A stretch of 64,000 bases of DNA from Lentzea sp033794685 (GCA_033794685.1 JARAYZ010000009.1), one strand, 5' to 3'. Shown: positions 27,147-36,015, numbered from the stretch's first letter. The notes: generated by a model not told the origin, from the letters alone. A program made the numbers and translations.

Positions 27147-27288
27147 ATCAGTGAGCGTAGGGACAGGTCAGGTTGATCGCAAGCCCCTATCCCGACCTGC
27201 CGATATGCCGCTCCCTCGCTCTTGCCGCCCCGCTCACCACGCCATTGCAATGAGTCTTTTGCGGACGTCCGCAAACGTTTTTTGCATG
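27129..27288. repeat. Composite repeat R3, overlapping the GntR start codon
   Basis: AT box ATATCCAATATATTGCATAT (27129-27148, a perfect 20-bp dyad except for the C/G at positions 5 and 16, which pair), ACAGGTCAGG (27163-27172), GACCTGCCGATATGCC (27194 on) and a palindromic core at 27243-27288: TTTGCGGACGTCCGCAAA in the centre, flanked on the left by TTGCAATGAGTC and on the right by ACGTTTTTTGCA. The rest of the 308-bp gap up to 27454 shows no gene. Confidence 0.88.
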
Positions 27289-27454
27289 CGGATGCGGTCG
27301 CGCCGAGCTGCAAACGGAGGCTGGCGGCGGCGTGGGTCGGCGTCGAGTCGCGCGCGTTTCAGCTACGACGCACCGGAAGGAGGCGGCCGTCAGCTCCGGG
27401 TTGCGTGATCAACCCGGAGAGCGCGGAACTGCCGAACGAGATTCAGGTCTGGTT

Positions 27455-28018
27455 CTAGGTGACCGGCAGCGTCCGGCCGAGGACCGCGAACGGGCGCGGG
27501 TCGCCGGTGAACTGGTAGTGCCGCAGCACGTCCTCGAAGCCGACGCGGCGGTAGAGCTTCCACGCCTTGCTCGGGCCTTCGGGCGTGGACAGCAGCACGC
27601 GGGAGGACGGCACGCCCTCCATGAGCCTGCGCAGCAGCTCTTCGCCGAGGCCACGACCCTGGGCGCGCGGAAGCACGTGCAGTTCGGTGAGCTCGAAGTA
27701 GTCGGTGAGCCAGCCGTCGACGACGGCGGGTGGCGAGACCTGCATCAGCCCGCGCCGCACCTGCTCGTGCCACCACTGGCCGGCCGCGCCTCGGTAGCCG
27801 TAGCCGATGCCGACGAGTTCGTCCTGCTCTCCCAGCGCGACGACGCAGCGCCAGTCCTCGCGCATCATGTGCGCGAGCCACATCGGGGCGCGCTGCTCGA
27901 CGGTGGCGGGTGGGTAGTTCATCGCCGTCACGTACAGCGCGAGGGCTTCGCCCAGCCGCACGTTCAGTTCGGAGGCGGTGAGCTCGACGATGCGCTCCAG
28001 GCGCGGCGAGGCCGTCAT
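27455..28018 (-). CDS. GNAT-family N-acetyltransferase
   Basis: A 187-residue acetyl-CoA-dependent acyltransferase. The acetyl-CoA pyrophosphate loop is LPRAQGRGLGEELLRRL near residue 120, and a C-terminal AWKLYRRVGFEDV block is typical. Substrate unknown. ATG 28018 overlaps the stop of the YbaK-type gene by 4 bp. Confidence 0.88.
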   Translation of the reverse strand: MTASPRLERIVELTASELNVRLGEALALYVTAMNYPPATVEQRAPMWLAHMMREDWRCVVALGEQDELVGIGYGYRGAAGQWWHEQVRRGLMQVSPPAVVDGWLTDYFELTELHVLPRAQGRGLGEELLRRLMEGVPSSRVLLSTPEGPSKAWKLYRRVGFEDVLRHYQFTGDPRPFAVLGRTLPVT

Positions 28019-28503
28019 GCCGACACCACCGCGACGCGTCCGCTCGTCAGCGCCACCAGGTCCGCGAAGGTCGTGGGGTAGACGGCGTGCGGGTGGCCCG
28101 CGGCCGCCCAGATCTCCTCGTAGCCGGACAGCGACTCGTCGACCACGGTCTCGATCGGCGCCGGGTGCCCGACCGGCGACACCCCGCCGATCACCTGGCC
28201 GGTGTGCTCGCGGACGAACTCGGGATCGGCGCGCTTGACCGCGTCCGCGCCCACGAGTGCGGCCACCAGCGACGTGTCCGCGCGGTGCGCGCCTGACGTC
28301 AGCACCAGCAGCGGGGTGGCCTCGCCGTCGCGGACCGCGGCGAACACCAGGCTGTTCGCGATCGCGCCCACCTGCACACCTACCGCCTGCGCCGCGGCCG
28401 CCGCGGTCCGCACCGCGTCCGGCAGCACGACGATCCGTTCGGCGGTGGCGGGAGGCAGGGCGTCCGCGACCTTGCGGATTCCGGGGTGTTCTAGCGCACT
28501 CAC
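28015..28503 (-). CDS. YbaK/prolyl-tRNA deacylase-domain protein
   Basis: A 162-residue stand-alone editing domain of the YbaK/ProX group, which hydrolyses misacylated aminoacyl-tRNA. Conserved segments include IANSLVFAA, LTSGAHRADT, and GQVIGGVSPVGHPAPIETVVDESL. GTG 28503 is the first start; the upstream ATG runs into a stop. It is co-translated with the GNAT gene and divergent from the SOS-boxed HEPN gene. Confidence 0.88.
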   Translation of the reverse strand: MSALEHPGIRKVADALPPATAERIVVLPDAVRTAAAAAQAVGVQVGAIANSLVFAAVRDGEATPLLVLTSGAHRADTSLVAALVGADAVKRADPEFVREHTGQVIGGVSPVGHPAPIETVVDESLSGYEEIWAAAGHPHAVYPTTFADLVALTSGRVAVVSA

Positions 28504-28584
28504 GTCTCCATCAGACCACGACTCGCGCCCACGTGGTGGGGCGGGTTGAGGAATCCATCCGCTGGCAGCTACGCTTACGGAGAC

Positions 28585-28600
28585 TCGAACATGTGTTCGA
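28585..28600. promoter_or_regulatory. Perfect SOS (LexA) box
   Basis: TCGAACATGTGTTCGA is an exact match to TCGAAC-N4-GTTCGA. It lies 107 bp upstream of the HEPN gene and 82 bp upstream of the divergent YbaK gene; the HEPN gene is the more likely target. Confidence 0.9.
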
Positions 28601-28612
28601 TTCGCACCATGC

Positions 28613-28649
28613 CTCGGAGGTGGGGTGGGGGAAGCACCCCACCTCCGAG
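28613..28649 (+). promoter_or_regulatory. 15-bp GC-rich stem-loop in the leader of the HEPN gene
   Basis: CTCGGAGGTGGGGTG (28613-28627) pairs perfectly with CACCCCACCTCCGAG (28635-28649), with a 7-nt loop. It lies between the SOS box and the start codon, so it would be in the 5' leader. It has no U-tract. It may attenuate, or terminate upstream transcription. Confidence 0.6.
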
Positions 28650-28706
28650 AGCCGCCGGCTTCCCCTCGGCGGTGACGTCGTTCACCGACGCCACGAGGAG
28701 GCCGAG

Positions 28707-29126
28707 ATGACAGCTGAGATTTCGAATCCGGCAGCCTTCCCCATCCCCTTGCCGCCCGCGTCCGCGCTCGTCCTGCTGCGGCAGGCCCACGACTCGCTCG
28801 CCGAGTCGGAGCGCACGCCCGAACCCCCGGAGCGGTTCGCGACCGCTTACCTCGCCGCACTGCGCGCTGCCGCCGCGGTGCTCGCCCTGCGTGGACGGCC
28901 TCATCGTGGGCGGTCGCGGCCGACCAGCGCGTGGGTGCTGCTCGCCGCGATGGCGCCGGAAATGAGTGAGTGGGCCGCTTTTTTCGCGTCGTGGTCGTCC
29001 ACACGGGCCGCCGTACTCGCGGGGATCACCAGGCACGTCAACGCGCGCACGGCTGACGATCTCGTGCGACAGACCCATCTGTTCGTGGCACTCGTCGACG
29101 GCGTCATGAGTGAGGCGAAGCGGTGA
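28707..29126 (+). CDS. SAV_6107-type HEPN domain protein, LexA-controlled
   Basis: A 139-residue all-helical protein resembling the actinobacterial SAV_6107 HEPN family (RFATAYLAALRAAAAVLALRGRP, WAAFFASWSSTRAAV). Members are commonly linked to DNA-damage genes; the biochemical role is unknown. The start ATG 28707 follows GAGGAGGCCGAG. A perfect SOS box and a strong stem-loop precede it. It overlaps the next gene by 4 bp. Confidence 0.8.
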   Translation: MTAEISNPAAFPIPLPPASALVLLRQAHDSLAESERTPEPPERFATAYLAALRAAAAVLALRGRPHRGRSRPTSAWVLLAAMAPEMSEWAAFFASWSSTRAAVLAGITRHVNARTADDLVRQTHLFVALVDGVMSEAKR

Positions 29127-29869
29127 ACTCGCTCGACATCTTGCGCCGTGAGGCGGATCTGCTCGCCATGTCCGCGATCGGCCAGCCGCCGCACAAGGGT
29201 GTGCCCGCCTGCCCCGGGCTGAACCTCGGGGAGACCGTGCGGCACATCGGCGGCGGCTACCGCGGCGTGCTGGCGTGGCTCAGGCTCGGCCGCGAGCCCG
29301 AGATCGGGGAATGGCAGGAGCACCCGGCCCCGGACGAGGACCCGCTCGACTTCATGCGGTCGGGCGCGGAGGCCGTGATCGCGGAACTCGAAGCGCACGA
29401 CGAGGACGAGCCGTGTGCGACGTGGTGGCCGGACCAGCAGAACTACGGCTTCTGGCGGCGTCGCCTCGCGCACGAGACGACGCTGCACCGCATGGACGTC
29501 CAGGGCGCGGCGGGCATGGAGGTGGGTGTCGTCGCCGACGAGATCGCGATCGACGGCGTCGACGAGGTGCTCACGTTGTGGCTGGGGCACAAGCTGGACG
29601 TGCTCGGGGTGCGGGGATCGCGCGACAGCCTCGTCACCATCCAGGTGGAGGACCACCTGTGGCTCACGCGCTGCGGCCCGCGCGGCTCGTCGGCCTGGCG
29701 CGTGGTCGACCCGGAGGACGCCCACGTCGCCGACGCGCAGGTGTCGGCGGGCCCGATGACGATGTACCGCTGGCTGTGGGGACGTCTGCCCGACCGCCTG
29801 GTCACGACGGTCGGCGACGACGACGCGATCGCGCAGCTGTGGGCGCTACTCCGACTCGCGACCAAGTAG
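29123..29869 (+). CDS. Maleylpyruvate isomerase-family (DinB-like, mycothiol-type) protein
   Basis: A 248-residue protein with the N-terminal DinB-like four-helix bundle and metal ligands (His in VRHIGGG, H-x3-H in AHETTLHRMD) and a C-terminal MDMPI domain. The family includes mycothiol-dependent isomerases and transferases. GTG 29123 overlaps the HEPN stop, so it is likely in the same SOS-controlled operon. Its 3' end overlaps the convergent PhoD gene by 24 bp. Confidence 0.82.
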   Translation: MNSLDILRREADLLAMSAIGQPPHKGVPACPGLNLGETVRHIGGGYRGVLAWLRLGREPEIGEWQEHPAPDEDPLDFMRSGAEAVIAELEAHDEDEPCATWWPDQQNYGFWRRRLAHETTLHRMDVQGAAGMEVGVVADEIAIDGVDEVLTLWLGHKLDVLGVRGSRDSLVTIQVEDHLWLTRCGPRGSSAWRVVDPEDAHVADAQVSAGPMTMYRWLWGRLPDRLVTTVGDDDAIAQLWALLRLATK

Positions 29870-31417
29870 GACGGACGTGGTCTCCTCGCCCTTCGCCGAC
29901 AACAGTCGGTAGCGGGCGAGGCGGCCGTTCAAGTCCAGCAACGCTATGGAGTTCCCGAAGTGCGGGCCGCTGGTCTTGCGCCAGCGCACCAGGTCCTCCG
30001 GCACTCCGGCCATCGTCGCGAGACGGCGGAACACCCGGGAAGCCGCACGGGACCACGACAGCCGGAACGCCGGCCGCAGCACCTTCGGGGCCTCGTTGTG
30101 GATGGGCGAGCACACGAGCTGCGCGACGACGGCCTTGGTGGGCCTCGGGAACTCGGCCTCGGCGACGTAGCTGTGGTGGACGTCGCCGGACAGCACGCAC
30201 ACCGTCGCCGCGCCGTTGTTGCCCGCTTTCTCGATCATGCGCGAGAGCCTGTCGAACGACTCGCGGAACGCCGGCCAGTGCTCCAGGTCGACCGCCTGCC
30301 TGATCCCCTCGGCGGCCTTGCCCTGCCAGCCCGGCTTGCGCGCGCCGATCTCGTTGAGGGACTGGAAGTGGCTGAGCGCGTGCGGCATCAGCCACGGCAG
30401 CGACGAGCCGATCAGCAGGTGGTCGTACTCGTCGTCCTGCTCGACGTTGTGCTCGATCCAGTCGAACTCCTCGTCGTTGATCATCTGCCGCTCCCCCTCC
30501 TCGAGGATGCGGCCGGAGCGCGTGTCGAGCATGAGCAGCCGGGTGCGGCCGAAGTCGCGGCGGAAGCTCCACCACGTCGACTTGCGCCCCTCGGACTCCT
30601 TGTCCGCCGCCTCGGCGAACTCCAGCAGCATCGGCAGCACGTCCGTGTCCTGGGCCTTCACCTTGGCGTACAAGGGATCCTTGGCGAGCTCCTGCGGGCC
30701 GAGGTTGCCCAGGTGCTGGTAGACCCAGTAGGAGGAGATGGCGCCGCGGATCCTGTCACGCCACCACGGCTTGTCCGCCATCTCCTTGCGCCACACCGCG
30801 GACGTGTTCCAGTCGTCACGCACGTCGTGGTCGTCGAAGATCATCGCCGTCGGCACGACCGACAGCAGCCAGCGGATCTCCGGGTCGCCCCAGGTCTCGT
30901 GGTAGAGGCGGGCGTACTCACCGAAGTGCACGACCTCGCCGTCGGGTTCCTTCGAACCCTTGCGGCGATCCCGCAGCCACTGCTTGGTCGCCTCGGTGGG
31001 TTCGTCGGCGTAGACCTGGTCGCCCAGCAGGATCATCGCCTGCGGCCATTCCTCTTCCGGCGCGTCCATGAGCCGTTGCGCGAACGCGTCGAGCGCGTCC
31101 GGGCCGAGCGGCTGGTCCGGCGCGGCACGGCACGACCCGAAGGCGATCCGGCGGACCTGTCCGGTGCGGATGACGGGTTTCGGGAAGCGGCTGTCCGCTT
31201 CCGGCCAGACCTTCTCGCCGTCCAGTTCGACGTCGTACTCGGTGCGCGGCCCAAGGTTCTCGAGCCGGACGACCGCGTAGTGCTGACTGCCCGCCTGGAA
31301 CGTCCGCGCCGTGCCGCCGGCGATCTTCACCTCGCAGGAGGTGTCCGTCTCGACCCACACCGTCGCGGATGTGTCGTCGACATACCTGAGAAGGGGTCCG
31401 AGCACCAGCTTCGCCAC
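29846..31417 (-). CDS. PhoD-like metallophosphatase
   Basis: A 523-residue enzyme of the PhoD/phospholipase D-like alkaline phosphatase superfamily. An N-terminal Fn3-like domain (residues 1-95) is followed by metal-site motifs FGSCRAA, ILLGDQVYADE, MIFDDHDVRDDW and VLSGDVHHSYVA. No Tat or Sec signal is visible from the chosen start GTG 31417, so it may be cytoplasmic, unlike classic PhoD. It is divergent from the VOC gene. Confidence 0.85.
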   Translation of the reverse strand: MAKLVLGPLLRYVDDTSATVWVETDTSCEVKIAGGTARTFQAGSQHYAVVRLENLGPRTEYDVELDGEKVWPEADSRFPKPVIRTGQVRRIAFGSCRAAPDQPLGPDALDAFAQRLMDAPEEEWPQAMILLGDQVYADEPTEATKQWLRDRRKGSKEPDGEVVHFGEYARLYHETWGDPEIRWLLSVVPTAMIFDDHDVRDDWNTSAVWRKEMADKPWWRDRIRGAISSYWVYQHLGNLGPQELAKDPLYAKVKAQDTDVLPMLLEFAEAADKESEGRKSTWWSFRRDFGRTRLLMLDTRSGRILEEGERQMINDEEFDWIEHNVEQDDEYDHLLIGSSLPWLMPHALSHFQSLNEIGARKPGWQGKAAEGIRQAVDLEHWPAFRESFDRLSRMIEKAGNNGAATVCVLSGDVHHSYVAEAEFPRPTKAVVAQLVCSPIHNEAPKVLRPAFRLSWSRAASRVFRRLATMAGVPEDLVRWRKTSGPHFGNSIALLDLNGRLARYRLLSAKGEETTSVLLGRESE

Positions 31418-31441
31418 GCGCGAGACAGTACCCTCGCACGA

Positions 31442-31936
31442 GTGGAAATCACGTTCGAGGCGGCGGATCCTCCCGCGCTGGCCGCGTTCTGGTCCGAATT
31501 CGCCGGTGACGAGATCGAGTTGACGTTCGTGTGGAGCGACGCTCCGAAGATCGAGAAGAACCGGGTGCACATCGACCTGGCCTCGACCTCATCCGAACAC
31601 CAGGCGGACATCGTGACGCGGGCTTTGAAGCTCGGTGCCGAACACGCCGACGTCGGTCAGGCCGACGTGCCGTGGGTGGTGCTGCGCGATCCGCAGGGCA
31701 ACGAGTTCTGCGTCCTCGAACCCCGGCCCGAGTACCCCGGTGTGATCGCGGCCGTCGTCGTCGACTCACGTGATCCGCGAGCGTCCGCCGAGGCGACCGG
31801 GCACCCGGTGGTGCGCAGCGGTGACGGCTTCGCCTCGGTCCGGCCCGAGCCGGGTCCGTGGCTCGAGTTCGTGCGGACCGACGATCCGGAGCCGATCACG
31901 AACCGGGTGCGCGTCCGGTGGGCCGACCCGGCGTAA
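31442..31936 (+). CDS. VOC/glyoxalase-like domain protein
   Basis: A 164-residue protein of the vicinal-oxygen-chelate fold (VEITFEAADPPALAAFW, RVHIDLAST, VLRDPQGNEFCVLEP in the first module). The second module is partial, ending with GPWLEFVRTDDPEP. Such glyoxalase-like proteins are numerous in actinobacteria and mostly uncharacterised. GTG 31442 lies only 24 bp from the divergent PhoD start. Confidence 0.78.
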   Translation: MEITFEAADPPALAAFWSEFAGDEIELTFVWSDAPKIEKNRVHIDLASTSSEHQADIVTRALKLGAEHADVGQADVPWVVLRDPQGNEFCVLEPRPEYPGVIAAVVVDSRDPRASAEATGHPVVRSGDGFASVRPEPGPWLEFVRTDDPEPITNRVRVRWADPA

Positions 31937-31999
31937 CGGCCGGAGGCACTCCCACGACAGCCGGTCCGTCAGACCCGCCGCGGCAGGAGGACGAGCCAC

Positions 32000-32404
32000 G
32001 TGAGCATCTGGGAGAAGCTGTTGGTCGAGAAGAAGGTCCGCGAAGCACTCGGAGCCGTCACGATCGTCAACGAGTCCGGGCACCACTTCGGCCGGCCCTA
32101 CATGACCGCGTACCAGCTGGCGATCAAGGTCGACCGGGCCCACCCGGAGGTCGCCCGCGAGCTCAAGGCCGAGGTGGGCGGCACCGGCAAGGGGTACAGC
32201 CTCGCGCAGTACCTGGCCCACCAGCTGTCCCAGCGGATCAAGAAGGGTGGCGGCGACTACGAGGTCGAAGGCGCCTTCCTGTCCAACGACGACGTGCATC
32301 GGCTGACCTACACGGGACCGGGCGGCGAACCGTTCGACAGCAGCCTCACGGGCACGGGCTTCGACATTTCGATGTTCCGCCTGCGCGACCCCGCAGCCCA
32401 CTGA
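32000..32404 (+). CDS. Hypothetical protein
   Basis: A 134-residue soluble, mixed-charge protein that I do not recognise. Visible features: MSIWEKLLVEKKVREAL helix, GHHFGRPYMTAYQLAI (which resembles winged-helix/recognition-type segments) and a C-terminal beta-rich part ending FDISMFRLRDP. The GTG start has a good GGAGG upstream. The stop codon TGA is the first three bases of the AT box of repeat R4. Confidence 0.6.
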   Translation: MSIWEKLLVEKKVREALGAVTIVNESGHHFGRPYMTAYQLAIKVDRAHPEVARELKAEVGGTGKGYSLAQYLAHQLSQRIKKGGGDYEVEGAFLSNDDVHRLTYTGPGGEPFDSSLTGTGFDISMFRLRDPAAH

Positions 32405-32504
32405 TATCCGATATATCAGTTCGCCTGACCCGCCCGCTTATGCAAAAGACGTTTGCGGACGTCCGCAAACGTCTTTTGCAATGGGGCAGGTAAGCGCAGG
32501 TCAG
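32402..32504. repeat. Composite repeat R4 (full 103-bp unit)
   Basis: AT box TGATATCCGATATATCAGT (32402-32420), a perfect 40-bp spacerless palindrome (32441-32480, half-site TGCAAAAGACGTTTGCGGAC), then GGTAAGCGCAGGTCAG (32489-32504). Exactly 103 bp, the same length as R6 in inverse orientation, with the identical palindrome and identical 16-bp terminal box. It lies between convergent genes and supplies the stop codon of the left one. Confidence 0.93.
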
Positions 32505-32526
32505 AGCACCAAACCGCGAGGTGCGG

Positions 32527-34179
32527 TCAGAGGGCGGCCAACCGTTCACGAAGGGTGTCGAGGCCCATCGCGCCCATCTCCAGGGCCTCCTTGTGGAAGC
32601 GCTTGAGGTCGAAGTCGGCACCCTTGCGGGTCCGCGCGTCCTCGCGGGCGGCGAGCCACAGGCGCTCGCCGATCTTGTACGCCGGCGCCTGGCCCGGCCA
32701 GCCGAGGTAGCGGTCGATCTCGTCGCGGATGTGCGCGGGCTCCGAGAGGGTGCGGGTCATCATGAACTCGAGGCCGAGTTCGGGGGTCCAGCGCTCGCCG
32801 GGGTGGAAGCCGGTGCCGGCAGGGATCTCGAGCTCCAGGTGCATGCCGATGTCGATGATCACGCGGGCCGCGCGGAACAGGTGCGCGTCGAGCATGCCGA
32901 GCAGGTCGCCGTCGTCGTCGAGGTAGCCGAGCTCGCGCATGAGGCGTTCCGCGTAGAGCGCCCAGCCCTCGCCGTGGCCCGAGACCCAGCACATCAGGCG
33001 CTGGAAGTCGTTCAGCGACTCCGACTGGTACACCGCCGTCGCGCACTGGAGGTGATGGCCCGGCACGCCCTCGTGGTAGACCGTCGAGGTCTCGCGCCAC
33101 GTCGGGAACACCGACTTGCCTTCGGCGATCGACCACCACATCCGGCCCGGGCGGGAGAAGTCCGCGGTCGGCTGCGTGTAGTAGGCGCCGACGGCACCGC
33201 CGGGCGGGGCGATCTTGCACTCGAGGTTCATGAGCACGTCCGGCAGGTCGAAGTGCACGTCGCGCAGGTCGAGAAGGGCCTTGTCGGACAGTTCCTGCAT
33301 CCACGACTGCAGGCCGTCCTGGCCGTGCACCTGGTAGCGCGGGTGCTCGTCGAGGAACGCCGCGGTCTCCGCGAGAGAGGCGCCCGGCTTGAGCCGTGAG
33401 GCGACCGTCTTCATCTCGGCCTCGATGCCGAGGAACTCCTCCCAGCCCCACGCGTAGGCCTCGGCCAGGTCGAGCCGCGAGCCGGTGAAGTAACGCGAGC
33501 CGAGGCGGTAGCGCTCCTCGCCCACGGCGTCCTTGGTCGGCGCCTGGGGAGCCAGCGTCGTGCGCAGGAACGAGGCGAAGTCCGCGTAGGCGGCGGCAGC
33601 GGCGGTGGCGCCGGCGTCGAGAGAGGAGCGCACCGAGCCTTCGACGTTCGCGGACGCGGCGAACGGGCCGAAGAACGTCGTGGCGAAGGTGTCGCACTGC
33701 TTGGCGACCTGGGTGACCTGGCGCAGCGCGGAGACGTTTCCGCGGGATGCGGCGTGTGAGAGAGAGGCGCGCAGGCCGTCCAGTGCGGCGGGCACGGCGG
33801 AGAGGCGGCTGCCGATCGTGGCCCACTGCTCCGGCGTGTCGGTCGGCATCTGGTCGAAGATGTCGCGCACGGACTGGATCGGGCTCGCGATGACGTTCAG
33901 CGAGGACTCGGTCTCACCGGCCTCGTACAACTCGTGTTCAACGCCCGTCCGTTCCAGGAAGACGGCGCGCGCCGCTTCCTCGGAGGCATCCGCGGGCTGT
34001 GCGGCGGTGATGGCGGCGAGCGCGCGGACGGCGAGTTCGTCGCGCGCCGCGTGCCCCTCCGGGGAGAGGTCCGTCAGCTTGTCGTCGGATCCCGCGAACC
34101 CCAGACTCGTGGCCGTGATCGGGTCCAACGCCACGTAGTCGCTGACGAATTTGTTGCTGATTTCGTGCACGGATGCCAT
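32527..34179 (-). CDS. DUF885 family metallohydrolase
   Basis: A 550-residue soluble DUF885 protein. The zinc-type motif HEGVPGHH (in YHEGVPGHHLQ) with downstream EGWALYAERLM and a C-terminal ARTRKGADFDLKRFH is characteristic; the fold resembles M3/M32-like carboxypeptidases. Substrate unknown, probably peptides. ATG 34179 gives the usual start. Downstream lies repeat R4. Confidence 0.85.
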   Translation of the reverse strand: MASVHEISNKFVSDYVALDPITATSLGFAGSDDKLTDLSPEGHAARDELAVRALAAITAAQPADASEEAARAVFLERTGVEHELYEAGETESSLNVIASPIQSVRDIFDQMPTDTPEQWATIGSRLSAVPAALDGLRASLSHAASRGNVSALRQVTQVAKQCDTFATTFFGPFAASANVEGSVRSSLDAGATAAAAAYADFASFLRTTLAPQAPTKDAVGEERYRLGSRYFTGSRLDLAEAYAWGWEEFLGIEAEMKTVASRLKPGASLAETAAFLDEHPRYQVHGQDGLQSWMQELSDKALLDLRDVHFDLPDVLMNLECKIAPPGGAVGAYYTQPTADFSRPGRMWWSIAEGKSVFPTWRETSTVYHEGVPGHHLQCATAVYQSESLNDFQRLMCWVSGHGEGWALYAERLMRELGYLDDDGDLLGMLDAHLFRAARVIIDIGMHLELEIPAGTGFHPGERWTPELGLEFMMTRTLSEPAHIRDEIDRYLGWPGQAPAYKIGERLWLAAREDARTRKGADFDLKRFHKEALEMGAMGLDTLRERLAAL

Positions 34180-34286
34180 GTTTCGAGACGCTACCTCGCG
34201 CCCCTCCACACCAAAAGGTAGTTAGTCAAGCTCACGACCTTCGGAGGGGACCTGCGTCGTTTGGACCGTCCTGGCAGGATGTCCGG

Positions 34287-34940
34287 GTGCGTCGTTCCCG
34301 GGCACTGCTGCTGCCGGTCTTCTTGCTGCTCACCCTGTTCTCGCTGAGTGGTTGCGTTCGCGTGTACGCCGCCATGGCCGTGTCGGACGACGACCGCATC
34401 TCCGGCGAGATCGTCGCGGCCACGCCTCCCACCCAGGACAACGACCCCGGTCCGCAGCTCAAGGTGCCGCCCGAGCTCGCGAGCCGGGTCACCACCAAGC
34501 CGTACCGGGTGGAGTCGTACGCGGGCACTCAGCTGTTCTTCAACGGCCTGTCGTTCGACGAGATGCGGACGCTGTCGTCGTCCACCAGCTCGTCGAACAG
34601 CCGCTACAGCCTCAGCTTCCGCCGGTCGGGTGATCTCGTGACGCTCTCGGGCTCGGTCGACCTGACCCAGGTGCCCGTGGAACGCGCGGACATCCAGGTC
34701 AAGGTCAGCTTCCCCGGCAAGATCGTGAACACCAACGGCCGGGAGGAGGAGAACAACACGATCGCGTGGTCTCCGAAGCCCGGTCAGGCGTCGATGCTGC
34801 AGGCCACCGTGCAGTACGCGGGCGAGAACTCCCAGTCGTTCTTCGGCTGGGCGCTGCTGGTCGCCGGGCTCACCGGCGGTGCCGCGCTGATCGTCGTCGT
34901 CCTCGCGCTCATCGCCCACAAACGCAACGTCACGCTCTAG
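34287..34940 (+). CDS. lppM: LppM-type lipoprotein (DUF3153)
   Basis: A 217-residue lipoprotein: signal peptide with lipobox LFSLSGC, an extracytoplasmic beta-rich domain (DUF3153/LppM) and a C-terminal transmembrane helix (FFGWALLVAGLTGGAALIVVVLALI) followed by KRNVTL. In mycobacteria LppM (Rv2171) affects phosphatidylinositol mannoside content. It opens a gene string in the same order as Rv2171-Rv2178c. GTG 34287 follows CAGGA. Confidence 0.85.
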   Translation: MRRSRALLLPVFLLLTLFSLSGCVRVYAAMAVSDDDRISGEIVAATPPTQDNDPGPQLKVPPELASRVTTKPYRVESYAGTQLFFNGLSFDEMRTLSSSTSSSNSRYSLSFRRSGDLVTLSGSVDLTQVPVERADIQVKVSFPGKIVNTNGREEENNTIAWSPKPGQASMLQATVQYAGENSQSFFGWALLVAGLTGGAALIVVVLALIAHKRNVTL

Positions 34941-35029
34941 GCGCTGTCCTGAAAGTTCGCCTGGTGACAGACGCGGGCGAGAGTCCCGGAGGCCGCCGCT
35001 GTCGCCCGACGAGACTTGCGGGACAGGGC

Positions 35030-35911
35030 CTAGGCGCGCGTCACCAAACCCAGGCGCCCCAGCACTTCCCGCGTCGCCTTGGCCCTGTTCATCGTGTAGA
35101 AGTGCAGGGCCGGAACGCCCTCGTCGAGCAGGCGCTGGCACATCTCGGTCGCGATGTCGATGCCGGTCGCCCGGAACCCCGCGACGTCGTCCGCGTACGG
35201 GGCGAGCCGGCGCGAGACGTCGAGCGGCAGATCGGCGCCGGACAGCTCCACGATCTTGGCCAGGCCGCGCGGCGAGAGCATCGGCATGATGCCGGGCAGG
35301 ATCGCCGCGGTGCAGCCCGCGTCCGCCACCCGGTCGCGCATCCGCAGGAACGGCTCCGGCGCGTGGAACAGCTGGGCCACCGCGTAGTCCGCGCCCGCGT
35401 CGAGCTTGCGCAGCAGGTACTTCAAGTCGGTGTCGAGGTCGCCGGAGCGCGGGTGCCCGTACGGGAACGCCGCCACGCCCACGCAGAAGTCGCCGAGCTC
35501 GCGGACCAGCCGCACCAGCTCGTCGGCGTAGTTGAGGCCCTCGGGGTGCGCGACCCACTCGCCCATCGGGTCGCCGGGAGGGTCGCCGCGCAGCGCCAGG
35601 ACGTTGCGCACGCCGATCGCCGCGTACCAGCCGATGACGTTGCGCAGCTCCGCCACCGAGTGCTCGACGGCGGTGAGGTGCGCGACGGGCAGCAGCGTCG
35701 TCTCCTGCGCGATGCGGCCGGTGGCGCGGATGGTGCGGTCCCGGCGCGACCCGCCGGCGCCGTAGGTGATCGACACGAACGCCGGGTCGAGGCCCTCCAG
35801 CTCGCGAACGGCCTTCCAGAGGATCTTCTCGTCCTCCGCGTCTCGCGGCGGGAGGAACTCCACCGAGAACTTGGGGAACTCCCCCTGGAGCCGTTGCACC
35901 ACCGACGTCAT
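35030..35911 (-). CDS. metF: Methylenetetrahydrofolate reductase-like protein
   Basis: A 293-residue TIM-barrel flavoenzyme reducing 5,10-methylene- to 5-methyl-tetrahydrofolate. Motifs FSVEFLPPRD with the catalytic Glu, VSITYGAGGS, LALRGDPPGD, and a final HFYTMNRA are complete. It corresponds in position to Rv2172c, oriented against its neighbours as in mycobacteria. Confidence 0.9.
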   Translation of the reverse strand: MTSVVQRLQGEFPKFSVEFLPPRDAEDEKILWKAVRELEGLDPAFVSITYGAGGSRRDRTIRATGRIAQETTLLPVAHLTAVEHSVAELRNVIGWYAAIGVRNVLALRGDPPGDPMGEWVAHPEGLNYADELVRLVRELGDFCVGVAAFPYGHPRSGDLDTDLKYLLRKLDAGADYAVAQLFHAPEPFLRMRDRVADAGCTAAILPGIMPMLSPRGLAKIVELSGADLPLDVSRRLAPYADDVAGFRATGIDIATEMCQRLLDEGVPALHFYTMNRAKATREVLGRLGLVTRA

Positions 35912-36015
35912 GGAGCCAAGCCTAGTGGGTCTTCCGCCAGGTGAGACACCCGCTCACCATCTGGTACGCGTGCCCCGACATGCGGGTGGCCCCGGACACA
36001 GCGGACCATGGACGT

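Noticed and set aside
34941..35029. Hairpin between lppM and metF
   Set aside because: The pairing GGCGCTGTCC / GGGACAGGGCC is imperfect with a large loop; not strong enough to report as a terminator.
35912..36015. Riboswitch or SAM-type leader near metF
   Set aside because: Only about 100 bp separate metF from the divergent polyprenyl synthase gene, and no conserved riboswitch core was seen.
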